This document shows, in pieces, positions 1 to 6,222 of a stretch of DNA of 10,192 bases (position 1 is the stretch's first letter; each line of letters begins with the position of its first letter). The stretch is taken from the NCBI GenBank assembly GCA_002420115.1, contig DIHK01000054.1, positions 14,191-24,382 of the forward strand, in the 5' to 3' direction. The notes beneath the pieces were generated by a model. The model made no database searches. It saw only the letters and a list, made by a program, of their open reading frames with translations, and had not been told where the DNA came from. Source of the DNA: Nitrospira sp. UBA5698 (GTDB taxonomy: Bacteria > Nitrospirota > Nitrospiria > Nitrospirales > Nitrospiraceae). The position numbers and the translations under genes were made by a program.

Positions 1-32
1 AAATGATCGACGACTTTATCGCTGTATGCCAT
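1..32 (-). CDS. iscU: IscU Fe-S scaffold protein, N-terminal fragment (cut by window edge)
   Basis: Only the first ten codons and part of the eleventh are present, reading MAYSDKVVDH and then a codon starting TT. This closely matches the conserved IscU amino terminus (E. coli begins MAYSEKVIDHYENPRNVG). A GGGAGG ribosome binding site (38-43) sits 5 nt upstream of the ATG at 32-30. IscU is the scaffold on which IscS-derived sulfur and iron are assembled into [2Fe-2S] and [4Fe-4S] clusters. Its place downstream of iscR-iscS on the same strand is the standard isc order. The unusual point is the 121-bp gap from iscS, filled with repeat-like DNA, where isc genes are normally tightly packed. The conserved cysteines lie outside the window. 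Confidence 0.85.
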   Translation of the reverse strand, partial: MAYSDKVVDH

Positions 33-56
33 AGGAGCCTCCCTGGTATCTTGTCA

Positions 57-136
57 TTCGTCCCTCGACCAAGCTCGGGACGGTGAGTCTGTCGAACCGT
101 GAAGCGGTGTTCGTTGTTTGTGAGATACGCTTCACG
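57..136. repeat. Repeat-like intergenic module with perfect 9-bp inverted repeat between iscS and iscU
   Basis: The gap holds two adjoining elements. At about 57-97 the bases read like the dispersed intergenic repeats built on imperfect TCGAC/GTCGA arms (CCCTCGACCAAGCTCGGGA at the left, CTGTCGAACC at the right). At 98-136 there is a perfect inverted repeat, CGTGAAGCG (98-106) and CGCTTCACG (128-136), with a 21-nt spacer. In the iscS-iscU transcript it would form a 9-bp stem. No T-tract follows, so it is not a standard intrinsic terminator. The repeat identity is from memory of similar intergenic DNA; only the inverted repeat is directly verified. Confidence 0.5.
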
Positions 137-153
137 AGGTGCATGTTACGTCG

Positions 154-1371
154 CTAATGTGCGGCCCATTGAACGGATTTCAGATCGACGCCTTCCTTTG
201 CCATCTCGTAGAGCGGGGACATTTCCCTCAACTTCGTAACGATCTCAATAACCTTCTTGATCGTATAGTCAATCTCGTCATCGGTGTTGAAACGGCCCAA
301 GCCGAAACGGATCGAGGAATGAGCGAGCTCGGTTCCCACCCCGAGCGCACGCAAAACGTAGGAAGGTTCCAGCGTGGCCGAAGTGCAGGCCGATCCGGAT
401 GAGAGCGCGATGTCTTTCATGCCCATGAGCAAGGACTCGCCTTCGACGTAGGCGAAGGAAATGTTGAGATTGCCAGGCAGCCGGTTCATCGGATGGCCGT
501 TGAGATAGCTTTCCTCCAGGGCCGCCATGATCTCGGTCTGCAGCCGGTCGCGCATCTTGGTCAGCCGAGCCGTTTCTGCCGTCATCTCCTGTTCACAGAG
601 CTCACAGGCCTTCCCGAATCCGACGATCAGCGGAACCGGTAAGGTGCCGGACCTCATGCCGCGTTCATGCCCGCCGCCGTCCATCTGAGGTGCGATCCGC
701 ACGCGCGGGTTTCGTTTCCTGACGTAGAGGGCCCCGATCCCCTTCGGGCCATACATCTTATGGGCCGAGAAGGACATGAGATCGATTCCCATGGCCTGAA
801 CATCAACGGGAATTTTCCCGACTCCTTGCGTGGCATCGCAATGGAACAGGATGCCTTTTGCTTTGGCGATCTTGCCGATCTCCGCAACGGGATTAATCGT
901 GCCGATTTCGTTATTCGCCAGCATGACCGAGATCAGGATCGTCTTGTCTGTGATGGCGTTCTGCACATCTTGCGGATTCACCATGCCGTATTTATCCACC
1001 GGCAAGTACGTCACGGTCGCGAGGCCCTTGGCTTCCAGAGACTTGGCGGTATCGAGTACGGCCCGATGTTCCGTGGACGAGGTAATGATGTGGGAGCCCT
1101 TTTCCTTGTACATCTCCAGGACGCCCTTCAGGGCGAGGTTGTCCGATTCGGTGGCGCCGCTGGTAAAGACGATTTCCTTGGTATCAGCCTTGATCAGTTT
1201 CGCGATCCGTTTCCGAGCCTCTTCCACGGCTTCTTCAGCCGCCCAGCCAAAAGCATGGTTTCGACTGGCCGCGTTGCCGAACTTTTCGACGAAGTAGGGC
1301 AGCATGGCCTCCAATACTCGTGGATCCATGGGAGTGGTGGAATGGTTATCGAGGAAAATAGGAAGCTTCAT
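154..1371 (-). CDS. iscS: Cysteine desulfurase IscS
   Basis: PLP-dependent cytosolic enzyme that removes sulfur from L-cysteine, giving alanine and an enzyme-bound persulfide that feeds IscU and tRNA thiolation. It has 405 residues against 404 in E. coli. Visible landmarks are the catalytic TEH (His102), the HCDATQ segment (about 177-182), the PLP Schiff-base lysine in SFSAHK (Lys205), and the persulfide loop SSGSACTS with Cys329, matching Cys328 of E. coli. The C-terminal tail EMAKEGVDLKSVQWAAH resembles the E. coli IscU-binding tail, so this is the IscS group and not SufS or NifS. The ATG overlaps the iscR stop as ATGA, with an AAGGAG ribosome binding site inside the end of iscR, so translation is probably coupled. 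It is expressed from the iscR promoter. Confidence 0.96.
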   Translation of the reverse strand: MKLPIFLDNHSTTPMDPRVLEAMLPYFVEKFGNAASRNHAFGWAAEEAVEEARKRIAKLIKADTKEIVFTSGATESDNLALKGVLEMYKEKGSHIITSSTEHRAVLDTAKSLEAKGLATVTYLPVDKYGMVNPQDVQNAITDKTILISVMLANNEIGTINPVAEIGKIAKAKGILFHCDATQGVGKIPVDVQAMGIDLMSFSAHKMYGPKGIGALYVRKRNPRVRIAPQMDGGGHERGMRSGTLPVPLIVGFGKACELCEQEMTAETARLTKMRDRLQTEIMAALEESYLNGHPMNRLPGNLNISFAYVEGESLLMGMKDIALSSGSACTSATLEPSYVLRALGVGTELAHSSIRFGLGRFNTDDEIDYTIKKVIEIVTKLREMSPLYEMAKEGVDLKSVQWAAH

Positions 1372-1841
1372 CGTTCGACTCCTTGTACCGAGGGAGATTG
1401 AATGGTAATCAAGGGTGTCCCTCCCATCATGTCTCCCAACGTCATATTGTTCAGTAACTGGTAGATGCTGTCTTGAATTTTCAAGAGCGGCGTGCGGATG
1501 TTGCAGTGTTCGCGCTGCATGCAGTAGTCGCCATCTTTTTCGTGTGAACAGTCGGTAATGGCCAGCGGGCCCTCGATGCTTTCAAGAATCTGTGCAATGG
1601 TGATCTGTCTAGCGCTCCGTGCCAAGAGATAGCCACCCTTCGGGCCGTTGTGACTCTCGATCAGGCCGTTCTTTGAGAGAACCTGGAGGACCTTCGCAAG
1701 CAGTTCCAGTGGAATGTTATATTCCTCGGCGATCTCTTTCGTATTCACCACGCGGCCTGGCGTGACATCGCCGAACTGGACAGAGGCGATATGCTGGAGG
1801 GCCATCAGCGCGTAGTCAGCTTTTTTTGAAATCTTCAACAT
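1368..1841 (-). CDS. iscR: Rrf2-family Fe-S transcriptional regulator, IscR-like
   Basis: 157-residue winged-helix regulator. The N-terminal part, MLKISKKADYALMALQHIA then the wing segment GPKGGYLLAR (about 66-75), is the Rrf2 DNA-binding domain. In E. coli, IscR binds a [2Fe-2S] cluster and represses its own isc operon when clusters are plentiful. Three cysteines are present, Cys98, Cys107 and Cys113, followed by the dimerisation helix with LLNNMTLGDMM. Their spacing is C-x8-C-x5-C, against C-x5-C-x5-C-x2-H in E. coli, and Arg116 stands where the E. coli His107 ligand would fall. It is first in the iscR-iscS-iscU unit. A perfect palindrome 20 bp upstream of its start codon (1861-1887) is the obvious candidate operator, implying autoregulation. 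The symbol rests on context plus family. Confidence 0.9.
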   Translation of the reverse strand: MLKISKKADYALMALQHIASVQFGDVTPGRVVNTKEIAEEYNIPLELLAKVLQVLSKNGLIESHNGPKGGYLLARSARQITIAQILESIEGPLAITDCSHEKDGDYCMQREHCNIRTPLLKIQDSIYQLLNNMTLGDMMGGTPLITIQSPSVQGVER

Positions 1842-1846
1842 GGCTA

Positions 1847-1876
1847 TTGCCGATCAGTAAGATCGGAGACTATAAT
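1847..1876 (+). promoter_or_regulatory. Candidate promoter of the ferredoxin gene, -10 inside the palindrome
   Basis: TTGCCG (1847-1852), 18-bp spacer, TATAAT (1871-1876). The -10 is a perfect consensus and lies within the spacer of the 1861-1887 palindrome, so binding there should block RNA polymerase. Predicted start near 1883 gives a leader of about 90 nt. Confidence 0.5.
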
Positions 1877-1887
1877 GATCTCCGATC
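1861..1887. promoter_or_regulatory. Perfect palindromic operator candidate between iscR and ferredoxin gene
   Basis: GATCGGAGA (1861-1869), 9-nt spacer, TCTCCGATC (1879-1887): a perfect inverted repeat with 9-bp arms. A third half-site, CCGATC (1850-1855), forms a second, smaller palindrome with GATCGG (1861-1866) across 5 nt. The spacer contains a TATAAT box facing the ferredoxin gene and an overlapping TATAGT on the other strand (1874-1869). A dimeric Rrf2 regulator bound here would cover promoter elements in both directions. The sequence differs from the E. coli IscR type 1 and type 2 consensus sites, so assignment to the adjacent IscR is inference from position. Confidence 0.7.
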
Positions 1888-1902
1888 AATATGGTCGCAC
1901 TA

Positions 1903-1932
1903 AAGCTACCATGCAGATTTGAATCGTGTCAA
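1903..1932 (-). promoter_or_regulatory. Candidate promoter of the iscR-iscS-iscU operon
   Basis: On the minus strand a consensus TTGACA (1932-1927) is followed after 18 bp by TAGCTT (1908-1903). Transcription would start near 1897, placing the palindrome at about +10 to +36. The -10 is weak. The alternative TATAGT (1874-1869), inside the palindrome, lacks a recognisable -35 at the proper distance. Confidence 0.4.
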
Positions 1933-1974
1933 TACGTGACAAAAATCTAATCCGTCTCAGAAAGGAACAGGCAC

Positions 1975-2391
1975 ATGGGTGGGACGAACCCCTACATTGA
2001 GAAAGCCGATTACGAACTTCCTAAGGTTTCCTATTCCGTCACATTTATCCAACCAAGCGGAAGGTCGACCACAGTTACTGTCGATCCAGAAAAGATTCCT
2101 TACGGGGTCACAGGATTACCAGGGAGCATATTGGATATCGCCATGGGCCAGGGGATAGATTTAGAGCATGTCTGTGGTGGGGTTTGCGCCTGTTCGACCT
2201 GTCACGTCATTGTGAAGCAGGGTTTGGAAAGCTGTAACGAAGGTACCGATGACGAATATGATCAACTGGATGAAGCTCCCATGACGACGCTTCAGTCTCG
2301 ACTGGGTTGTCAATGTGTCCCGAATGGGAAGGCGGATATCGTCGTAGAAATTCCCGCTGTGAATAAAAATCTCGTGCGAGAGGGCCACTGA
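1975..2391 (+). CDS. fdx: ISC-type [2Fe-2S] ferredoxin
   Basis: 138-residue adrenodoxin/Isc-type ferredoxin, a soluble one-electron carrier that supplies electrons for cluster assembly on IscU. The cluster motif reads HVCGGVCACSTCH: Cys67, Cys73 and Cys76 give the C-x5-C-x2-C pattern, and SRLGCQC supplies the fourth ligand, Cys112, 36 residues on as in E. coli Fdx. The acidic stretch TDDEYDQLDEAP before it is typical of the partner-binding helix. Cys71, Cys87 and Cys114 are extra. The protein has about 25 more N-terminal residues than the 111-residue E. coli Fdx. The start at 1975 is supported by AAAGGA 8 nt upstream, and the next Met (57) would cut into the fold. The gene is divergent from iscR instead of downstream of hscA, and shares the palindromic control region. 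Confidence 0.92.
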   Translation: MGGTNPYIEKADYELPKVSYSVTFIQPSGRSTTVTVDPEKIPYGVTGLPGSILDIAMGQGIDLEHVCGGVCACSTCHVIVKQGLESCNEGTDDEYDQLDEAPMTTLQSRLGCQCVPNGKADIVVEIPAVNKNLVREGH

Positions 2392-2413
2392 AGAAGCGCG
2401 ACTACGCTCTTCA
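2389..2413. terminator. Hairpin between convergent ferredoxin and reductase genes
   Basis: TGAAGAAGCG (2389-2398) pairs with CGCTCTTCA (2405-2413) with one bulged A and a 6-nt loop. The stop codon of the ferredoxin gene is its first three bases. No T-tract follows on either strand, so termination activity is uncertain. Confidence 0.3.
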
Positions 2414-2474
2414 GGACTCATCGGTCGATCAGTTCGGTTGAATCCGACAATGCTGATGAAGTCCGAAGATTCTC

Positions 2475-3179
2475 CTAGTCATAGGTCTCCGCCTTGATCT
2501 CCTTTCGATCGTATCCTTGATCCATAAAATAGGCCCGTAGAGGACGGACGAAGGCTTTGGTCCCACAGAGCATAGGAATCACTTTCGGTTGACCAGTGAG
2601 CAGCGGTCCCAGCATCGCCAGGGTTTTCTCTACGGCTTGGGACTCGCTCTGATCAGCCACAATCGGGAGATAGCGGAAGGATGGCTGCTGTACGGCCATC
2701 GTGAGCCATTCCTGATGGAACAAAACCTCCTCTTCGCTGGGTGCCACCGCGATCAACAGGACCGGAGTATGAATTTTTTCAAAAAACATCTGCTTCAACA
2801 GGCATCGCATCGGAACCAGGCCTGTGTAGCGTCCGATCAGGATAAGTTCCCGATCAAGCGTCTGAGGAAGAATGAACCGCCCATAGGGTCCGGACAAGGT
2901 CAGTTCATCGCCTGATTTCAGCTGATAGAGGTAAGGAGAACCGAGTCCATCGGGAACGAGATCAAACACCAGCGTCAACTCTCCATAGGGGGAAGAAGGA
3001 TCGGCCATGGAGTAGGCTCGATTGAGCGGCGGCTTGGGCCCTACGGGGAGGTGAAGAGAGACCCATTGTCCAGGTTGGAAGGCAATCTTGGCAGTCTTGG
3101 GCTTGATCACCAACTGGCGCACATGCGGTGTGAGATCCGTCGCGGACAGTACTGTGGCAGGTTGCCTCTGTTCTGCCAT
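2475..3179 (-). CDS. Flavin-dependent ferredoxin-NAD(P)H reductase-superfamily oxidoreductase
   Basis: 234-residue two-domain flavoprotein. Using this numbering, residues 1-100 form the FAD-binding barrel with RAYSMA (RxYS flavin motif, about 55-60) and GPYGRF (about 97-102). The rest is the NAD(P)-binding domain, with a modified nucleotide loop GRYTGLVP (about 115-122) and the C-terminal CGTKAFVRPLRAYF motif (CG at about 206). The usual loop is GxGTGxxP; here Tyr replaces the second Gly. I chose the ATG at 3179, not the one 8 codons upstream at 3203, because a strong AGGAGGT lies 4 nt before it. It probably passes electrons between NAD(P)H and a ferredoxin, and the convergent ferredoxin gene is the natural partner. 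It contains no iron-sulfur domain of its own. The exact substrate cannot be told from sequence. Confidence 0.8.
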   Translation of the reverse strand: MAEQRQPATVLSATDLTPHVRQLVIKPKTAKIAFQPGQWVSLHLPVGPKPPLNRAYSMADPSSPYGELTLVFDLVPDGLGSPYLYQLKSGDELTLSGPYGRFILPQTLDRELILIGRYTGLVPMRCLLKQMFFEKIHTPVLLIAVAPSEEEVLFHQEWLTMAVQQPSFRYLPIVADQSESQAVEKTLAMLGPLLTGQPKVIPMLCGTKAFVRPLRAYFMDQGYDRKEIKAETYD

Positions 3180-3308
3180 TCCCACCTCCTCCGGCATCCT
3201 CATAGCAGAAGCAGTAGAGAGATGGAAGTGTTTCGGCGGTGTACAAGGATTTTCTCAGCGTGGTATAGATGGGCCGTTTCATCTGTGTGAAGAAGGGACA
3301 ACGTTGCT

Positions 3309-4724
3309 ATGAGTGAGGTTCGTGTCCGGTTCGCTCCAAGCCCGACGGGTTTTCTGCATATCGGTGGAGTGCGTACGGCCCTGTTCAATTGGCTGTTTGC
3401 GCGTCAGCGGCAGGGGACGTTCATTCTTCGGATCGAGGATACCGATCAAAGTCGGTCGACCGATGAATCGATTCAGGCCATTATTGAGGGGATGGAATGG
3501 GTCGGGCTCGATTGGGATGAAGGGCCGTTCCGCCAAACGGAGCGGATGGATCTGTATCGCGCCCATGCTATGAAGTTACTTGAGACGGGGCATGCGTACT
3601 GGTGTGTGTGCAAGGCGGAAGAGCTGGAGGCCCGGCGAAAGGAGGCCGAGGCAAAAGGCTTATCGCCTCGCTACGACGGCCGCTGCCGCCGATTACAGAT
3701 CACCAATCCGCCTGCCGACGCCGCGCTTCGCTTCAAGGCGCCGCAGGAAGGGCACATCATCGTCGATGACCTCATCAAAGGCGCAATCACCTTCGATAAT
3801 AGTGCGGCCGACGACCTGATTATTCTTCGGTCCAACGGCTATCCGACCTACAATTTTTCGGTCGTCGTCGACGATGCATTGATGCACATCACACACGTCG
3901 TGCGGGGGGATGACCATCTGACCAACACGCCGCGACAGATTCCGATTTTTGAAGCGCTGGGGTTTGCCGTGCCGCGCTTCGGCCATCTCCCGATGATTCT
4001 GGGATCGGATAAGACGCGGCTCTCAAAACGCCATGGGGCGACGTCGATCATGGCCTATAAGGACATGGGGTACTTACCCGATGCTATGGTGAATTACCTG
4101 GTTCGACTGGGGTGGTCTCACGGCGATCAAGAGCTCTTTACTAGGCAGGAACTCATCGAAAAGTTCTCCTGGGATCACGTCCAGAAGTCGGCGGCGGTAT
4201 TCAACCCGGACAAGTTGGTGTGGATCAATGCCGAGTACATCAAAACGAGTCTACCGAGCTCGGTGGCTCAGGCGCTCGTGCCGTTGTTGGAACAAGCAGG
4301 GCTGAAGCATGAGGTCGAAGCGGTATCGGAGGAATGGCTCACACAGCTGGTGGTGTTGGTCAAGGAACGGGCGAAGACATTGGTCGACATGGTGGAATGG
4401 GTGAAGCCCTATTTCGGGCAAGTCGCTCCGTTCGAGGAAGAGGCGGCCAAGAAGTTTCTCACCCCGTCGACGGCGCCGTTACTGCAGAAGCTGGTGACAC
4501 GCTTTGAGGCGTTCCCCAGCTTTTCCAAACAAACCTGGGAAGAAAGCTTTAAGAAGCTAGTCGAAGAAGAAGGCATCAAAATGGGCGCCTTGGCCCAGCC
4601 CGTTCGTGTGGCGCTCACCGGGCGAACGGCAAGCCCGGGCCTGTTTGAGGTCATGGAAGTCTTGGGACGGGAGCGGACGCTGTTTCGTCTGAGAAAAGGA
4701 ATCGAGCGTGCCTCGATAGGCTGA
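3309..4724 (+). CDS. gltX: Glutamyl-tRNA synthetase GltX
   Basis: Class I aminoacyl-tRNA synthetase that attaches glutamate to tRNA-Glu in the cytosol; 471 residues, the same size as E. coli GltX. The N-terminal catalytic domain opens RFAPSPTGFLHIGG (HIGH motif 17-20) followed by RIEDTD (41-46). The KMSKS-type loop is KTRLSKR (235-241). The C-terminal helical part (about 330-471) is the anticodon-binding domain of the bacterial type. The zinc-like insertion has WCVC (Cys99, Cys101) and GRCRR (Cys126), but Arg128 replaces the histidine ligand of E. coli. ATG at 3309 is preceded by AAGGGA. It is divergent from the reductase gene and followed by two tRNA-Gln genes. With glnS also encoded, it is likely a discriminating enzyme, but I cannot confirm this from residues. 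Confidence 0.97.
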   Translation: MSEVRVRFAPSPTGFLHIGGVRTALFNWLFARQRQGTFILRIEDTDQSRSTDESIQAIIEGMEWVGLDWDEGPFRQTERMDLYRAHAMKLLETGHAYWCVCKAEELEARRKEAEAKGLSPRYDGRCRRLQITNPPADAALRFKAPQEGHIIVDDLIKGAITFDNSAADDLIILRSNGYPTYNFSVVVDDALMHITHVVRGDDHLTNTPRQIPIFEALGFAVPRFGHLPMILGSDKTRLSKRHGATSIMAYKDMGYLPDAMVNYLVRLGWSHGDQELFTRQELIEKFSWDHVQKSAAVFNPDKLVWINAEYIKTSLPSSVAQALVPLLEQAGLKHEVEAVSEEWLTQLVVLVKERAKTLVDMVEWVKPYFGQVAPFEEEAAKKFLTPSTAPLLQKLVTRFEAFPSFSKQTWEESFKKLVEEEGIKMGALAQPVRVALTGRTASPGLFEVMEVLGRERTLFRLRKGIERASIG

Positions 4725-4755
4725 TGATTTCCTCCCTGCCAAACCTGCGTCGATC

Positions 4756-4785
4756 TTGACGAAATTGCGATCGATATATTACTGT
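4756..4785 (+). promoter_or_regulatory. Candidate promoter of the tRNA-Gln pair
   Basis: TTGACG (4756-4761), 18-bp spacer, TACTGT (4780-4785), ending 10 nt before the first tRNA. TATTAC (4777-4782) is an alternative -10 with a 15-bp spacer. Read-through from gltX is also possible, as no clear terminator lies between. Confidence 0.45.
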
Positions 4786-4795
4786 GAACGTCGGT

Positions 4796-4869
4796 TGGGG
4801 GATCGTCTAGCGGTAGGACGTCAGTCTCTGGATCTGACTACCTAGGTTCGATTCCTAGTCCCCCAGCCA
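4796..4869 (+). tRNA. tRNA-Gln, anticodon CTG
   Basis: 74-nt tRNA with CCA encoded. Acceptor TGGGGGA pairs with TCCCCCA, discriminator G73. D arm runs GTCTAGCGGTAGGAC. Anticodon loop CTCTGGA gives CTG, reading CAG codons. T arm is CTAGG-TTCGATT-CCTAG. The weak T1-A72 pair and G73 are known glutamine-tRNA identity elements in E. coli. The last anticodon-stem pair is a T-T mismatch (positions 31 and 39). Confidence 0.97.
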
Positions 4870-4916
4870 AAAATTTCTTTCTCGTCCCATTCCCACGCAT
4901 GATGTCGGTACCGCGC

Positions 4917-4990
4917 TGGGGGATCGTCTAGCGGTAGGACGCCGGCCTTTGGAGCCGGCTACCTAGGTTCGATTCCTAGTCCCCCAGCCA
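4917..4990 (+). tRNA. tRNA-Gln, anticodon TTG
   Basis: 74-nt tRNA with encoded CCA, 47 nt after the first and probably on the same transcript. Anticodon arm is CCGGC-CTTTGGA-GCCGG, anticodon TTG, reading CAA (and CAG by wobble). All bases outside this 17-nt arm are identical to the upstream tRNA-Gln. The anticodon stem is fully paired, unlike its neighbour. Confidence 0.98.
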
Positions 4991-5142
4991 CTTTCCGCCA
5001 GGATGGTGAAAAGAGCTCGCCAGCTTCGTTTTCACTCGCTCGGAGATTCGACGTACGGCGCAACATACGCCTCACCTGTTTACTCGCTGTGGCCTTGCTG
5101 GACGGAGCTTTTGAACGTCCTGTGACTTGAGAAGAACCAAGA
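4991..5142. repeat. Structured intergenic stretch, candidate dispersed repeat
   Basis: No coding region. An imperfect hairpin lies at 5006-5035: GTGAAAA pairs with TTTTCAC, then AGCT with AGCT around a CGCC loop. There is no T-tract after it, but it could end the tRNA transcript. GGCG-CAACATA-CGCC (5057-5071) and GGACG/CGTCC flanking about 5100-5121 suggest further small stems. The run of short stems resembles the dispersed intergenic repeats I associate with Nitrospira genomes; this is recollection, not a search result. Confidence 0.35.
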
Positions 5143-6186
5143 TCAACGTAGCGACGCCATGTCGATGACGAATCGAAATTTCACATCGCCCCGGAGGATC
5201 CGTTCGTAGGCGTCATTCACCTGTTGGATGGAAATCACTTCCACGTCGGACTCGACCTGGTGTTGGGCACAGAAGTCGAGCATGCGTTGTGTTTCTTTGA
5301 TGCCGCCGATCAGAGAACCGGCCAGGCGCCGTCGTTTGAAAATGAGCGAAAAGGCCTCGACAGGGGTTGGGGTTTCCGGTGCCCCGACGAGGATCATGGT
5401 CCCGTCGGTTTTAAGCAGGTTCAGGTAGGCGTTGTAATCGTGTGGGGCCGAAACCGTATCGAGGACGTAATGGAAATACCCCTGGAGCTTCGTAAACGTC
5501 TGAGGGTCCGACGTCACTGCAAAGTGTGCTGCCCCTAGCCGCTTTGCATCCTGCCGTTTATTCTCCGAGGTGCTCAATACCGTCACTTCCGTTCCCATGG
5601 CTTTGGCGATCTTCACCGCCATGTGGCCAAGCCCACCAAGGCCGACGACGGCCAGTTTGTGATAGCGACCGATGCCCCATTGCCGGAGGGGAGAGTAGGT
5701 GGTGATACCCGCACAGAGCAAGGGGGCTGCTCCGGCCAACGAAAGCGTCGCTGGAATCCGGAGGACGTACCGTTCATCCACGACGATCTGGGCTGAGTAA
5801 CCGCCTTGAGTGATCTGGCCTGTCTTGTCTTGCGCACTGTAGGTCCAAAGGGTACCGCCGTCGCAGTATTGTTCTAGCCCTTCTCGGCAGGCCGTACAGG
5901 TTCGGCAGGAATCCACGAAACACCCGACACCGGCTCGATCGCCGGCTTTGAAGGTTTTCACTGCCGCCCCGACTTGTGCGACCGTTCCGACGATCTCATG
6001 GCCGGGTACCATCGGGAAGAGGGAGATGCCCCATTCGTTACGGGCTTGGTGGATATCGGAATGACAGATGCCGCAATGCGAGATCGTAATCAAGACGTCG
6101 TGTGGACCGACATCGCGTCGTTCAAATGAATACGGCTGGAGCGGTCCCTTCGCGGCCATCGCGGCATAGCCTTTGGTCGGGAGCAT
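5143..6186 (-). CDS. Zinc-dependent NAD(P) alcohol dehydrogenase, YahK/CAD type
   Basis: 347-residue medium-chain dehydrogenase/reductase, cytosolic, interconverting aldehydes and primary alcohols. Catalytic zinc ligands are visible as Cys41 (CGICHSD), His63 (PGHE) and Cys158 (LLCAG). Structural zinc ligands are Cys94, Cys97, Cys100 and Cys108 in the C-x2-C-x2-C-x7-C lobe. The Rossmann signature GLGGLG (182-187) is followed by LSTSENKR (about 204-211); Ser/Thr and basic residues there, in place of an acidic residue, favour NADP(H), as in the YahK and cinnamyl-alcohol-dehydrogenase group. All key residues are intact. AAAGGAGG 6 nt upstream fixes the start. It appears monocistronic, with its own candidate promoter at 6223-6252. 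The physiological substrate is unknown; aldehyde detoxification is a reasonable guess. Confidence 0.92.
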   Translation of the reverse strand: MLPTKGYAAMAAKGPLQPYSFERRDVGPHDVLITISHCGICHSDIHQARNEWGISLFPMVPGHEIVGTVAQVGAAVKTFKAGDRAGVGCFVDSCRTCTACREGLEQYCDGGTLWTYSAQDKTGQITQGGYSAQIVVDERYVLRIPATLSLAGAAPLLCAGITTYSPLRQWGIGRYHKLAVVGLGGLGHMAVKIAKAMGTEVTVLSTSENKRQDAKRLGAAHFAVTSDPQTFTKLQGYFHYVLDTVSAPHDYNAYLNLLKTDGTMILVGAPETPTPVEAFSLIFKRRRLAGSLIGGIKETQRMLDFCAQHQVESDVEVISIQQVNDAYERILRGDVKFRFVIDMASLR

Positions 6187-6222
6187 GACGGTCCTCCTTT
6201 ACACGGGAGAAATGGACGTCAG

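Noticed and set aside
667..1401. Long plus-strand open frame of 244 codons opposite iscS
   Set aside because: It lies wholly opposite iscS and the iscR end, resembles no protein family, and iscS in the other strand has all family motifs. It is an antisense shadow.
3180..3308. Possible promoter TATAGA in the reductase-gltX gap
   Set aside because: The hexamer is present, but no acceptable -35 lies at 16-18 bp, so I did not list it. The gap must still hold start signals for both genes.
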